Origin: Paracoccaceae bacterium | Lineage (GTDB): Bacteria > Pseudomonadota > Alphaproteobacteria > Rhodobacterales > Rhodobacteraceae | Assembly (NCBI GenBank): GCA_030148225.1 | Contig: JASBTX010000033.1 | Location: 1 to 64,000, forward strand | Reading direction: 5' to 3' | Length of the DNA: 64,000 nucleotides | In this document: piece after piece, positions 56,534 to 64,000 of the stretch | Numbering within the stretch: position 1 is the stretch's first letter | Layout: each line of letters begins with the position of its first letter | The notes under the pieces: model-generated | Told to the model about the DNA's origin: nothing | Databases searched by the model: none | Seen by the model: only the letters and a program-made list of their open reading frames with translations | Made by a program: the position numbers and the translations under genes

Positions 56534-59484
56534 CCGAACATTCCCCCAACGAACAGTTCCATGCATCGTCATTCATGCAGGGGCACAATGCCGAATATCT
56601 CGAACAGCTCTATGCCCGCTATGCCAATGACCCCAACGCCGTGGATGAAGCCTGGCAAAGTTTTTTCCGGCAACTGGGCGATGGCGAAATTGACGTCAAG
56701 AAAGAGGCCGCGGGCCCGTCATGGGCGCGGGCCGACTGGCCGCCGCAGCCGCAGGATGAACTGACTGCGGCACTGGACGGTCAGTGGCCCGCCGAGGAGG
56801 CACGCGAAACCGGCAAAAAAATCGCCGCGAAAGCCGAAGAAAAAGGTGTGAAAATCAGCGATCAGGCCGTGCGGCAGGCTGTGCTCGATTCGGTGCGGGC
56901 GCTGATGCTGATCCGCGCCTACCGGATACGTGGCCACCTTGCTGCAAATCTCGATCCACTGGGCATGAAAGAACCCGTCCCCCACCCCGAGCTCGAGCCG
57001 CGATCATACGGCTTTACCGATGCGGACATGGATCGCCCGATCTTTCTGGACAATGTGCTGGGGATGGAGATCGCGTCGCTGCGCGAGATTCTGGCCATCG
57101 TCAAACGGACCTATTGCGGCACCTTTGCGCTTCAGTACATGCATATTTCCAACCCCGAGGAATCCAGCTGGCTCAAGGAACGTATCGAAGGGTTCGGCAA
57201 GGAAATCCAGTTCACCCGCGAGGGCCGCAAGGCCATTCTGAACAAGCTGGTCGAAGCCGAAGGTTTCGAGAAGTTTCTGCACGTGAAATACATGGGCACC
57301 AAGCGTTTCGGCCTTGATGGCGGCGAGAGCCTCGTTCCCGCCATGGAACAGATCATCAAGCGCGGCGGCGCGCTGGGGGTCGAGGAAATCGTGATCGGCA
57401 TGCCGCATCGCGGCCGCCTCTCGGTTCTGGCGAATGTGATGAAAAAACCCTATCGCGCCATCTTCAACGAGTTTCAGGGCGGCAGTTTCAAACCCGAGGA
57501 TGTCGATGGTTCCGGCGATGTGAAATACCATCTGGGCGCATCCTCTGACCGTGCCTTTGACGGCAACTCGGTCCACCTGTCGCTGACGGCAAATCCCAGC
57601 CATCTCGAGGCCGTGAACCCGGTTGTGCTGGGCAAGGTCCGTGCCAAGCAGGGCCAGCTGAACGATGCCGATCGCACCCGTGTCCTGCCGATCCTCTTGC
57701 ATGGCGACGCCGCCTTTGCCGGACAGGGCGTTGTTGCCGAATGTTTCGGTCTCTCCGGGCTCAAGGGGCACATGACAGGCGGCACGATCCATGTGGTGGT
57801 CAACAACCAGATCGGCTTTACCACCGCGCCGCATTTCAGCCGCTCGTCGCCCTATCCGACAGATATCGCCCTGATGGTCGAGGCGCCAATCTTCCACGTC
57901 AATGGTGACGATCCCGAGGCCGTCGTGCACGCCGCCAAGGTCGCCACCGAGTTTCGTCAGAAATTCCACAAGGACGTGGTTCTGGACATCATCTGCTATC
58001 GCCGTTTCGGCCATAACGAGGGGGACGAACCGATGTTCACCAACCCCCTGATGTACAAGAAGATCAAGACCCAGAAAACAACGCTCAGCCTCTATACCGA
58101 GCGTCTGGTTCAGGACGGCCTGATCCCAGAGGGCGAGATCGAGGATATGAAGGCCGGTTTTCAGGCATTCCTGAATGAGGAATTTGAGGCGGGCAAGGAA
58201 TTCCGTCCCAACAAGGCCGACTGGCTGGACGGCAAATGGTCCCATCTCGACAAACGCGGAGAGGTCTATGACCGTGGTCAGACCGCGATCTCACCCGAGA
58301 CATTCGCCGAGATCGGAACCGCGCTGACACGCGCACCCGAAGGGTATCCGATGCACAAGACGGTCGGCCGCTTCCTCGACGCCAAGGCCCGGATGTTCGA
58401 CACGGGCGAAGGCTTTGACTGGGCCACCGGAGAGGCGCTTGCCTTTGGCTCGCTCCTGACCGAAGGCTTTCCCGTGCGTCTTGCCGGGCAGGATTCGACG
58501 CGCGGTACGTTCAGTCAGCGCCACTCGGCCTTTATCGATCAGAACACCGAAGAGCGTTACTATCCGCTCAACAACATCCGCGAAGGTCAGGCCCAGTACG
58601 AAGTGATCGATTCGATGCTGTCGGAATATGCGGTGCTGGGGTTTGAGTATGGCTATTCCCTTGCCGAACCCAACGCGCTGACCCTGTGGGAGGCCCAGTT
58701 CGGCGATTTCGCCAACGGCGCCCAGATCATGTTCGATCAGTTCATTTCCTCGGGCGAGAGTAAATGGCTGCGGATGTCGGGTCTGGTCTGCCTGCTGCCC
58801 CATGGTTTCGAGGGTCAGGGGCCCGAGCATTCCTCGGCCCGTCTTGAACGTTTTCTGCAGATGTGCGGCGGCGACAACTGGATCGTGGCCAACTGCACGA
58901 CCCCGGCGAATTATTTCCACCTGCTCAGGCGTCAGATTCACCGCACCTACCGCAAGCCGCTGATCCTGATGACACCAAAATCGCTGCTGCGCCACAAACT
59001 GGCGGTGTCGAAAGCCGAAGAATTCCAGACCGGCTCATCCTTTCACCGTGTGCTCTGGGACGATGCGCAATACGGCAATTCCGAAACGACCCTTGTCGCA
59101 GATGACAAGATCCGGCGCGTGGTCATGTGCTCGGGCAAGGTCTATTTCGATTTGCTCGAAGAACGCGACGCAAGGGGCATCGACGATATCTACCTGATGC
59201 GGATTGAACAGTTCTATCCCTTCCCGGCGCAATCCATGGTCAAGGAACTTGAACGCTTCAAAGAGGCCGAGATTGTCTGGTGTCAGGAAGAACCCAAGAA
59301 CCAGGGTGCATGGTCCTTTATCGAACCCAATATCGAATGGGTGCAGACCCGCATCAAATCGAAACACACGCGCCCGGTCTATGCCGGCCGTCCCGCCTCG
59401 GCCTCGCCCGCAACCGGTCTGGCCTCGCAGCACAAACAACAGCAAGCCGCGCTCGTCAATGACGCGCTGACCATCGAAGGATAA
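56530..59484 (+). CDS. sucA: 2-oxoglutarate dehydrogenase E1 component
   Basis: A 984-residue thiamine-diphosphate enzyme. N-terminal YLEQLYARYANDPNAVDEAWQSFFRQLGDG (E2-binding), PHRGRLSVLANVMKKPYRAIFNEF, VAECFGLSGLKGHMTGGTIHVVVNNQIGFTTAPHFSRSS (TPP region) and DSTRGTFSQRHSAFIDQ are family signatures. It decarboxylates 2-oxoglutarate and hands the succinyl group to SucB. Confidence 0.98.
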   Translation: MTEHSPNEQFHASSFMQGHNAEYLEQLYARYANDPNAVDEAWQSFFRQLGDGEIDVKKEAAGPSWARADWPPQPQDELTAALDGQWPAEEARETGKKIAAKAEEKGVKISDQAVRQAVLDSVRALMLIRAYRIRGHLAANLDPLGMKEPVPHPELEPRSYGFTDADMDRPIFLDNVLGMEIASLREILAIVKRTYCGTFALQYMHISNPEESSWLKERIEGFGKEIQFTREGRKAILNKLVEAEGFEKFLHVKYMGTKRFGLDGGESLVPAMEQIIKRGGALGVEEIVIGMPHRGRLSVLANVMKKPYRAIFNEFQGGSFKPEDVDGSGDVKYHLGASSDRAFDGNSVHLSLTANPSHLEAVNPVVLGKVRAKQGQLNDADRTRVLPILLHGDAAFAGQGVVAECFGLSGLKGHMTGGTIHVVVNNQIGFTTAPHFSRSSPYPTDIALMVEAPIFHVNGDDPEAVVHAAKVATEFRQKFHKDVVLDIICYRRFGHNEGDEPMFTNPLMYKKIKTQKTTLSLYTERLVQDGLIPEGEIEDMKAGFQAFLNEEFEAGKEFRPNKADWLDGKWSHLDKRGEVYDRGQTAISPETFAEIGTALTRAPEGYPMHKTVGRFLDAKARMFDTGEGFDWATGEALAFGSLLTEGFPVRLAGQDSTRGTFSQRHSAFIDQNTEERYYPLNNIREGQAQYEVIDSMLSEYAVLGFEYGYSLAEPNALTLWEAQFGDFANGAQIMFDQFISSGESKWLRMSGLVCLLPHGFEGQGPEHSSARLERFLQMCGGDNWIVANCTTPANYFHLLRRQIHRTYRKPLILMTPKSLLRHKLAVSKAEEFQTGSSFHRVLWDDAQYGNSETTLVADDKIRRVVMCSGKVYFDLLEERDARGIDDIYLMRIEQFYPFPAQSMVKELERFKEAEIVWCQEEPKNQGAWSFIEPNIEWVQTRIKSKHTRPVYAGRPASASPATGLASQHKQQQAALVNDALTIEG

Positions 59485-59489
59485 GGTAA

Positions 59490-61007
59490 ATGAGCATCGA
59501 AGTTCGTGTTCCCACTCTGGGCGAAAGCGTCACCGAAGCCACGGTTGCCACATGGTTCAAGAAACCCGGCGATACCGTCGCCGTCGATGAAATGCTCTGC
59601 GAGCTGGAAACCGATAAGGTCACCGTCGAGGTGCCTTCGCCTGCCGCCGGCGCCATCGCTGAAATCGTCGCCGCCGAAGGCAGCACCGTCGGTGTTGATG
59701 CGCTTCTGGCGACGATCGGCGAAACTGCTTCTGCCACGGCAGAACCGGCTGCGAAACCCGTGGCAGCCAGGGAACCCGACGCCACCCCGGCCCCGGCAGA
59801 TGCCGCCTCAACCGATGTGATGGTCCCCGCGCTGGGCGAAAGCGTGACCGAGGCGACCGTCTCGACATGGTACAAATCCGTGGGCGACGCCGTGGCGCAG
59901 GATGAAATGCTCTGCGAGCTGGAAACCGACAAGGTCTCGGTCGAGGTGCCCGCGCCCGTCTCGGGCACGCTGACAGAAATCCTCGCCGCCGAAGGCACGA
60001 CGGTTCAGGCCAATGGACGGCTTGCCGTGATGTCGGGCGGTGATGCCCGGGCTGCCGGTGCACCGGCCACCACGGCGGCTGCCGCCACGGGTGCAAAAGA
60101 TATTGAAAATGCCCCCTCCGCGAAAAAGGCCATGGCCGAGGCCGGTCTGACAGCCGATCAGGTCACCGGCACCGGCCGTGACGGCCGCGTGATGAAAGAG
60201 GATGTTCAGGCCGCGCTTGCTGCCAAGGCCAATACACCGGCATCCGACGCGCCCGCGCCCGCCGCACCCGCGCCCGTCCCGCGCGCGCCTGTGCCGGCCG
60301 ATGATGCCGCGCGCGAGGAACGCGTGAAAATGACCCGCCTGCGCCAAACCATCGCGCGGCGCCTGAAAGACAGCCAGAACACCGCTGCCATGCTGACCAC
60401 CTATAACGAGGTCGACATGACCGAGGTCATGGCACTGCGTACGGAATACAAGGAACTCTTCCTGAAAAAGCACGGCGTGAAACTGGGCTTCATGTCCTTT
60501 TTTACCAAGGCCTGCTGCCACGCGCTGAAAGAAGTGCCCGAGGTCAATGCCGAAATAGACGGCACCGATATCGTCTACAAGAATTTCGTGCATATGGGCA
60601 TCGCCGCCGGCACACCCACCGGTCTGGTGGTACCGGTGATCCGCGATGCGGATGCCATGTCCTTCGCCGCCATTGAAAAGGCCATCGCCGAAAAAGGTGC
60701 CCGTGCCCGTGACGGCAAGCTCAGCATGGCCGAAATGCAGGGCGGCACATTCACCATTTCAAATGGTGGCGTCTATGGCTCGCTCATGTCCTCACCCATC
60801 CTGAACCCACCGCAATCGGGCATCCTGGGCATGCACAAGATACAGGACCGGCCCATGGCCATCGGCGGTCAGGTCGTGATCCGCCCGATGATGTATCTGG
60901 CCCTCAGCTATGACCACCGCATCGTCGACGGCAAGGGCGCGGTCACCTTCCTCGTCCGCGTCAAAGAGGCGCTCGAGGATCCGCGCCGCCTGCTGATGGA
61001 TCTCTGA
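59490..61007 (+). CDS. sucB: 2-oxoglutarate dehydrogenase E2 with two lipoyl domains
   Basis: A 505-residue dihydrolipoamide succinyltransferase. Two lipoyl domains, with lysines K43 and K148 in ELETDKV(T/S)VEV, replace the single one of E. coli. Next come an Ala/Pro linker, the E1/E3-binding domain ([33 protein letters not shown], about 210-245) and the catalytic domain ending [20 protein letters not shown] (His/Asp). The two lipoyl units share long runs of identical DNA. Confidence 0.97.
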   Translation: MSIEVRVPTLGESVTEATVATWFKKPGDTVAVDEMLCELETDKVTVEVPSPAAGAIAEIVAAEGSTVGVDALLATIGETASATAEPAAKPVAAREPDATPAPADAASTDVMVPALGESVTEATVSTWYKSVGDAVAQDEMLCELETDKVSVEVPAPVSGTLTEILAAEGTTVQANGRLAVMSGGDARAAGAPATTAAAATGAKDIENAPSAKKAMAEAGLTADQVTGTGRDGRVMKEDVQAALAAKANTPASDAPAPAAPAPVPRAPVPADDAAREERVKMTRLRQTIARRLKDSQNTAAMLTTYNEVDMTEVMALRTEYKELFLKKHGVKLGFMSFFTKACCHALKEVPEVNAEIDGTDIVYKNFVHMGIAAGTPTGLVVPVIRDADAMSFAAIEKAIAEKGARARDGKLSMAEMQGGTFTISNGGVYGSLMSSPILNPPQSGILGMHKIQDRPMAIGGQVVIRPMMYLALSYDHRIVDGKGAVTFLVRVKEALEDPRRLLMDL

Positions 61008-61045
61008 TGCGCTTCTTCCCGCTTCATTGTTCCCCAAATACCTCG

Positions 61046-61081
61046 GGGGGTATCGGGGGGCAGCGCCCCCCGGATACCCCC
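61046..61081 (+). repeat. GC-rich near-perfect hairpin between sucB and lpd
   Basis: A 16-bp stem (GGGGGTATC then GGGGGGC) with one bulged base and loop AGC; the flank TTCCCCAAATACCTCGGGGG looks like an intergenic repeat known in Rhodobacteraceae. No T-run follows, so it is unlikely to be a full terminator; it may stabilise or process mRNA between sucB and lpd. Confidence 0.7.
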
Positions 61082-61100
61082 GCAATCAAGGAAAACGCTA

Positions 61101-62483
61101 ATGTATGATGTCATCGTGATCGGCGCAGGTCCGGGCGGCTATGTCTCGGCCATCCGCTGCGCGCAGCTGGGCCTCAAAACCGCCGTGGTCGAGGGCCGCG
61201 AAACCCTTGGCGGCACCTGCCTGAACGTGGGCTGTATCCCCAGCAAGGCGCTTTTGCATGCCACCCACATGCTGCACGAGGCCGAGCATAACTTTGCCAC
61301 CATGGGTCTGACGGGCAAATCGCCCGGCGTCGACTGGGACAAGATGCTGGCCTATAAATCCGACGTGGTCGGTCAGAATACCGGTGGCATCGAATTCCTC
61401 TTCAAAAAGAACAAGATCGACTGGATCAAGGGCTGGGGTACGATCCCCGCCGCGGGCAAGGTTCAGGTGGGTGACACGGTGCATGAAACCCGCAACATTA
61501 TCATCGCTACGGGGTCCGAGCCTTCATCCCTGCCCGGTGTCGAGGTTGATGAGAAAATCGTCGTGACCTCAACCGGTGCGCTCGAACTGGCCAAGCGGCC
61601 GAAAAAGATGGTCGTGATCGGGGCGGGTGTCATCGGGCTTGAACTGGGCTCGGTCTATGCCCGCATGGGTACAGAGGTCACGGTGATCGAATATCTGAAA
61701 ACCGTCACCCCCGGCATGGATGGCGAGGTACAGCGCACCTTCAAACGCATGCTGCAGAAACAGGGCTTTACCTTTATCATGGATGCCGCCGTGCAGGGTG
61801 TCACCACGACCAAGACCAAGGCCAAGGTCACCTACAAGTCGAACAAATCCGGCGAAGTGGCGGTTGTCGATGCCGATGTCGTGCTGGTGGCGACGGGCCG
61901 CAAACCCTTTACTGATGGTCTGGGCCTTGATGCGCTGGGCGTGGAAACCGAGCCGCGCGGCCAGATCAAAACGGACGCCCAGTGGCGCACGAATATTCCC
62001 GGCATCTATGCCATCGGTGACGCCATCCCCGGCCCCATGCTGGCCCACAAGGCCGAGGATGAGGGCATGGCCGTCGCCGAGGTGATCGCGGGCAAGGCAG
62101 GGCATGTGAATTACGGCGTGATCCCCGGCGTCATCTATACCCATCCCGAGGTCGCCACCGTCGGCAAGACCGAGGCCGAACTCAAGGAAGAGGGCCGTAA
62201 ATACAAGGTCGGCAAGTTTTCGTTCATGGGCAATGCGCGGGCCAAGGCGGTCTTTGCCGGGGACGGTTTTGTCAAACTTATCGCGGACAAGGAAACCGAC
62301 CGCATCCTCGGCGCCCATATCATCGGCCCCGCGGCGGGCGATCTGATACACGAGGTCTGCGTTGCGATGGAATTCGGGGCATCCGCGCAGGATCTGGCGC
62401 TGACCTGTCATGCCCACCCCACCTATTCCGAGGCCGTGCGCGAGGCGGCGCTTGCCTGTGGCGACGGAGCGATCCACGCCTGA
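61101..62483 (+). CDS. lpd: Dihydrolipoyl dehydrogenase (E3)
   Basis: A 460-residue flavoprotein. FAD motif [21 protein letters not shown], redox disulfide [23 protein letters not shown] motif [20 protein letters not shown] and the C-terminal [18 protein letters not shown] with the catalytic His/Glu. Reoxidises lipoamide of SucB and other complexes. Confidence 0.98.
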   Translation: MYDVIVIGAGPGGYVSAIRCAQLGLKTAVVEGRETLGGTCLNVGCIPSKALLHATHMLHEAEHNFATMGLTGKSPGVDWDKMLAYKSDVVGQNTGGIEFLFKKNKIDWIKGWGTIPAAGKVQVGDTVHETRNIIIATGSEPSSLPGVEVDEKIVVTSTGALELAKRPKKMVVIGAGVIGLELGSVYARMGTEVTVIEYLKTVTPGMDGEVQRTFKRMLQKQGFTFIMDAAVQGVTTTKTKAKVTYKSNKSGEVAVVDADVVLVATGRKPFTDGLGLDALGVETEPRGQIKTDAQWRTNIPGIYAIGDAIPGPMLAHKAEDEGMAVAEVIAGKAGHVNYGVIPGVIYTHPEVATVGKTEAELKEEGRKYKVGKFSFMGNARAKAVFAGDGFVKLIADKETDRILGAHIIGPAAGDLIHEVCVAMEFGASAQDLALTCHAHPTYSEAVREAALACGDGAIHA

Positions 62484-62530
62484 AACTGTCTGGCGGGTGT
62501 CCTCAGTCGGGTTCCCGCAGCGCGAAATTT

Positions 62531-62565
62531 GCGGCATGTCCCCCCGGGATGTGCCGCTTTCTTTT
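62531..62565 (+). terminator. Probable terminator after lpd
   Basis: Stem GCGGCA/TGCCGC extended by TCCC/GGGA across a TG-TG internal loop (62531-62557), followed by TTTCTTTT. Plausible end of the suc-lpd transcript. Confidence 0.6.
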
Positions 62566-62659
62566 GCCGAAATCACCCCGTTTCCCGCACGGTTTTGCCA
62601 CGATTGACCTCTAGTTTTTTCCCAAGAGTGGTGCAGAGCAGGCAACCAACGGGGCTGAA

Positions 62660-63529
62660 ATGGGTCTTGGAATACGAAAAACCGCAACGGCAATCTGCCT
62701 GACATTCGCGATGGCGATACCCGCCATGGCGGGTGCTGTGCTTTTTGGTCAGGACACGCATCTGAGCTATGTCACCGAAACACGTATTCCGACAATTGAC
62801 GGCGGCACCTACGCGCTGTGTCAGCGGGTCGAGCAGAAAAACCTGCTTTTCGTGGGATACTGGGCGAGGTCGACAGGCTATGTCATTTCACCCAGCAACT
62901 GCACGGGCGCAGATTATTCCGAGCTGATCGACGGCAGCTTCGAAAGCGCCATCGCCGCCGGTGCCATCGAAGGCGGGTTTGCCGAAAATCCCGGCCTCAG
63001 CGGCGGCCAGATTTTCAACGGCTTCCTGATCTGGTTCTTTCTGGTGCCGATCATTTTCTACGTCATCATGAATCAGGTCCTGTTGGGCGCACTCAAAACA
63101 CGTTCACCACGCGCCGCATCGACACCGGCGGCGGATCAGACCGCTGCACCGGCAACCGATGGTCCGGATGCGTTTCTGGATGTTGTCTTCAATGCCGCGC
63201 GCGCTGATGGCGGCATTGCGCCGCACAAGGTCAAGACGATCTGCGAGGTCGCGCGCAAACTGGCCGGTCGCGGCTATAGCGAGCGCCGGGTCAAGCGCTT
63301 CGTCGCCGAACGTATCCGCGAAGCCGAAGCCGGGCACGAGAGCCCGCTTTTGATAAACGCCGACCGCCCTGATAGGTCGCTCCTGATGCAGGCGGCGCTG
63401 ATGACGATCGTGGCCGATGGCCAGATGACGATGCCCGAGCACCGGTTTCTGAACGGTCTGGCCAATATTCTGGAAATCACGCGACAGGAATTCGACGAGA
63501 TTTTCCGCCGGACACTGGGCGCGGCCTGA
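62660..63529 (+). CDS. TerB-like domain membrane protein
   Basis: A 289-residue protein: signal peptide (TATAICLTFAMAIPAMA), a periplasmic region with two cysteines (YALCQRVE, SNCTGADY), a membrane segment (GFLIWFFLVPIIFYVIMNQVLLGAL, about 120-145), then a cytoplasmic helical domain with the TerB/DjlA pattern (FNAARADGGIAPHKVKTICEVARKLAGRGYSERRV, ALMTIVADGQMTMPEHRFLNGLANIL). No other ter genes nearby, so tellurite resistance is not implied. Confidence 0.75.
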   Translation: MGLGIRKTATAICLTFAMAIPAMAGAVLFGQDTHLSYVTETRIPTIDGGTYALCQRVEQKNLLFVGYWARSTGYVISPSNCTGADYSELIDGSFESAIAAGAIEGGFAENPGLSGGQIFNGFLIWFFLVPIIFYVIMNQVLLGALKTRSPRAASTPAADQTAAPATDGPDAFLDVVFNAARADGGIAPHKVKTICEVARKLAGRGYSERRVKRFVAERIREAEAGHESPLLINADRPDRSLLMQAALMTIVADGQMTMPEHRFLNGLANILEITRQEFDEIFRRTLGAA

Positions 63530-63545
63530 GTTTGCCGCTGGCTGT

Positions 63546-64000
63546 TCAGGTGATCAGCAGCCGCAACCCCTGCGTTACATCTGCCCGCACCGCAAGGCGC
63601 AGACCCGGCTCATCACCTGCGCGCAGCGCTGCGATGATCAGCCGGTGATGATGCGGTGCCTCGGTCCGGTTCAGCCTGCCATAAAGCGCGCGCATCGTCG
63701 GCCCCAGCTGCAGCCACAACTGCTCGGCCAGGGCCAGCATCGCGGGTGCCTGCGCCCTGAGGTATAGCGCGCGGTGAAATTCCAGATTCGTGCGGATGTA
63801 GCCCACGGCATCCCGCTTGACCACGGTTTCCGAGAGTGAGCTGTGAATGCTCTGCATCCTGTCGATCAGGGCCAGATGCGCGCGCGGCAGCGCCCGGGCC
63901 GCCAGTTCCGGCTCCAGCAGGGCGCGGATCGCGGCCAGTTCCTCGATCCGGTCAGGCGACAGTTCCGGAGTGCTGACGCGACCGGATGTCGACAATGTCA
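63546..64000 (-). CDS. GntR-family regulator, FCD domain; 5' end off the window
   Basis: The C-terminal FCD effector domain of a FadR-subgroup GntR regulator (ELAAIRALLEPELAARALPRAHLALIDRM, YIRTNLEFHRALYLRAQAPAMLALAEQLW, HHHRLIIAALRAGDEPGLRLAVRADVTQGLRLL). The frame remains open at the edge, so the N-terminal winged helix lies outside. FCD regulators often sense carboxylates or fatty acids; next to lpd it is a candidate for the TGTGATCACA operators, not proven. Confidence 0.88.
   Translation of the reverse strand, partial: TLSTSGRVSTPELSPDRIEELAAIRALLEPELAARALPRAHLALIDRMQSIHSSLSETVVKRDAVGYIRTNLEFHRALYLRAQAPAMLALAEQLWLQLGPTMRALYGRLNRTEAPHHHRLIIAALRAGDEPGLRLAVRADVTQGLRLLIT

Noticed and set aside
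57004..58245. 413-codon minus-strand frame
   Set aside because: Antisense to sucA.
62660..63529. Tellurite-resistance gene
   Set aside because: Only a TerB-like helical domain fused to a membrane part; no terC/D/Z neighbours.

Overview
The window reads as a chromosomal segment of a marine-type Rhodobacteraceae (Roseobacter-like alphaproteobacterium). The grounds are the GC-rich alphaproteobacterial codon use, the order of the TCA-cycle genes (sdhCDAB, mch, mcl2, mdh, sucCD, sucAB, lpd), two ethylmalonyl-CoA-pathway genes inside that block, and familiar Roseobacter neighbours (ftsK-lolA, glnK-amtB, DMGDH-type flavoproteins, DUF1989, DUF1194). No tRNA, rRNA or CRISPR was seen, and no gap without a gene exceeds about 280 bp.

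Layout. (1) 1-5.2 kb is a mobile and damaged region: a serine recombinase cut by the left edge with a DUF2924 gene and a small conserved ORF, a 3' gene fragment, an IS21-family element (istA/istB, multiple terminal repeats, no visible target duplication), and a chromosomal gene whose C-terminus runs into the IS end. (2) 5.4-20.4 kb is mostly housekeeping: GNAT, UbiH-type hydroxylase, amidase, aminotransferase, ftsK, lolA, transglycosylase lipoprotein, AEC carrier, hspQ, gamma-glutamyltransferase, a STAS/HATPase partner-switch pair, thiolase and free-methionine-sulfoxide reductase. (3) 20.5-30.4 kb is one tightly packed ten-gene plus-strand operon: XRE-cupin regulator, LysE exporter, two GFA/CENP-V proteins, second LysE exporter, two DMGDH-type flavoproteins bracketing a homocysteine methyltransferase, an FMN PPOX-fold protein and a zinc-less MDR reductase. 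I read it as an N-methyl/C1 catabolic module. (4) 30.4-40.8 kb holds sulfotransferase, RluA-type pseudouridine synthase, glnK-amtB, a PBP1A-type enzyme, PhyH, deoD, DUF1989 and a DMT carrier. (5) 40.8-64 kb is the central-carbon block. On the minus strand lie mcl2-nnrU-DUF1737-mch, DUF1194-DUF4344 and sdhC-D-A-(sulfotransferase, lipoprotein, methyltransferase)-sdhB; on the plus strand lie mdh, sucC-(secreted protein)-sucD-(DUF805)-sucA-sucB-lpd, then a TerB-like protein and a GntR/FCD regulator cut by the right edge.

How it fits together. The sdh and suc operons, divergently placed 7 kb apart, each carry two copies of the palindrome TGTGATCACA with centres exactly 21 bp apart, a little over 100 bp upstream of the first start codon. 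This is the strongest unexplained signal in the window and suggests one activator for both operons; a GntR-family protein such as AkgR, or the partial GntR gene at the right end, is a candidate. The second noteworthy system is the N-methyl/C1 operon. Others are the foreign-looking genes inside the sdh operon, the near-identical duplicated lipoyl domain of SucB, and the composite ends of the IS21 element.
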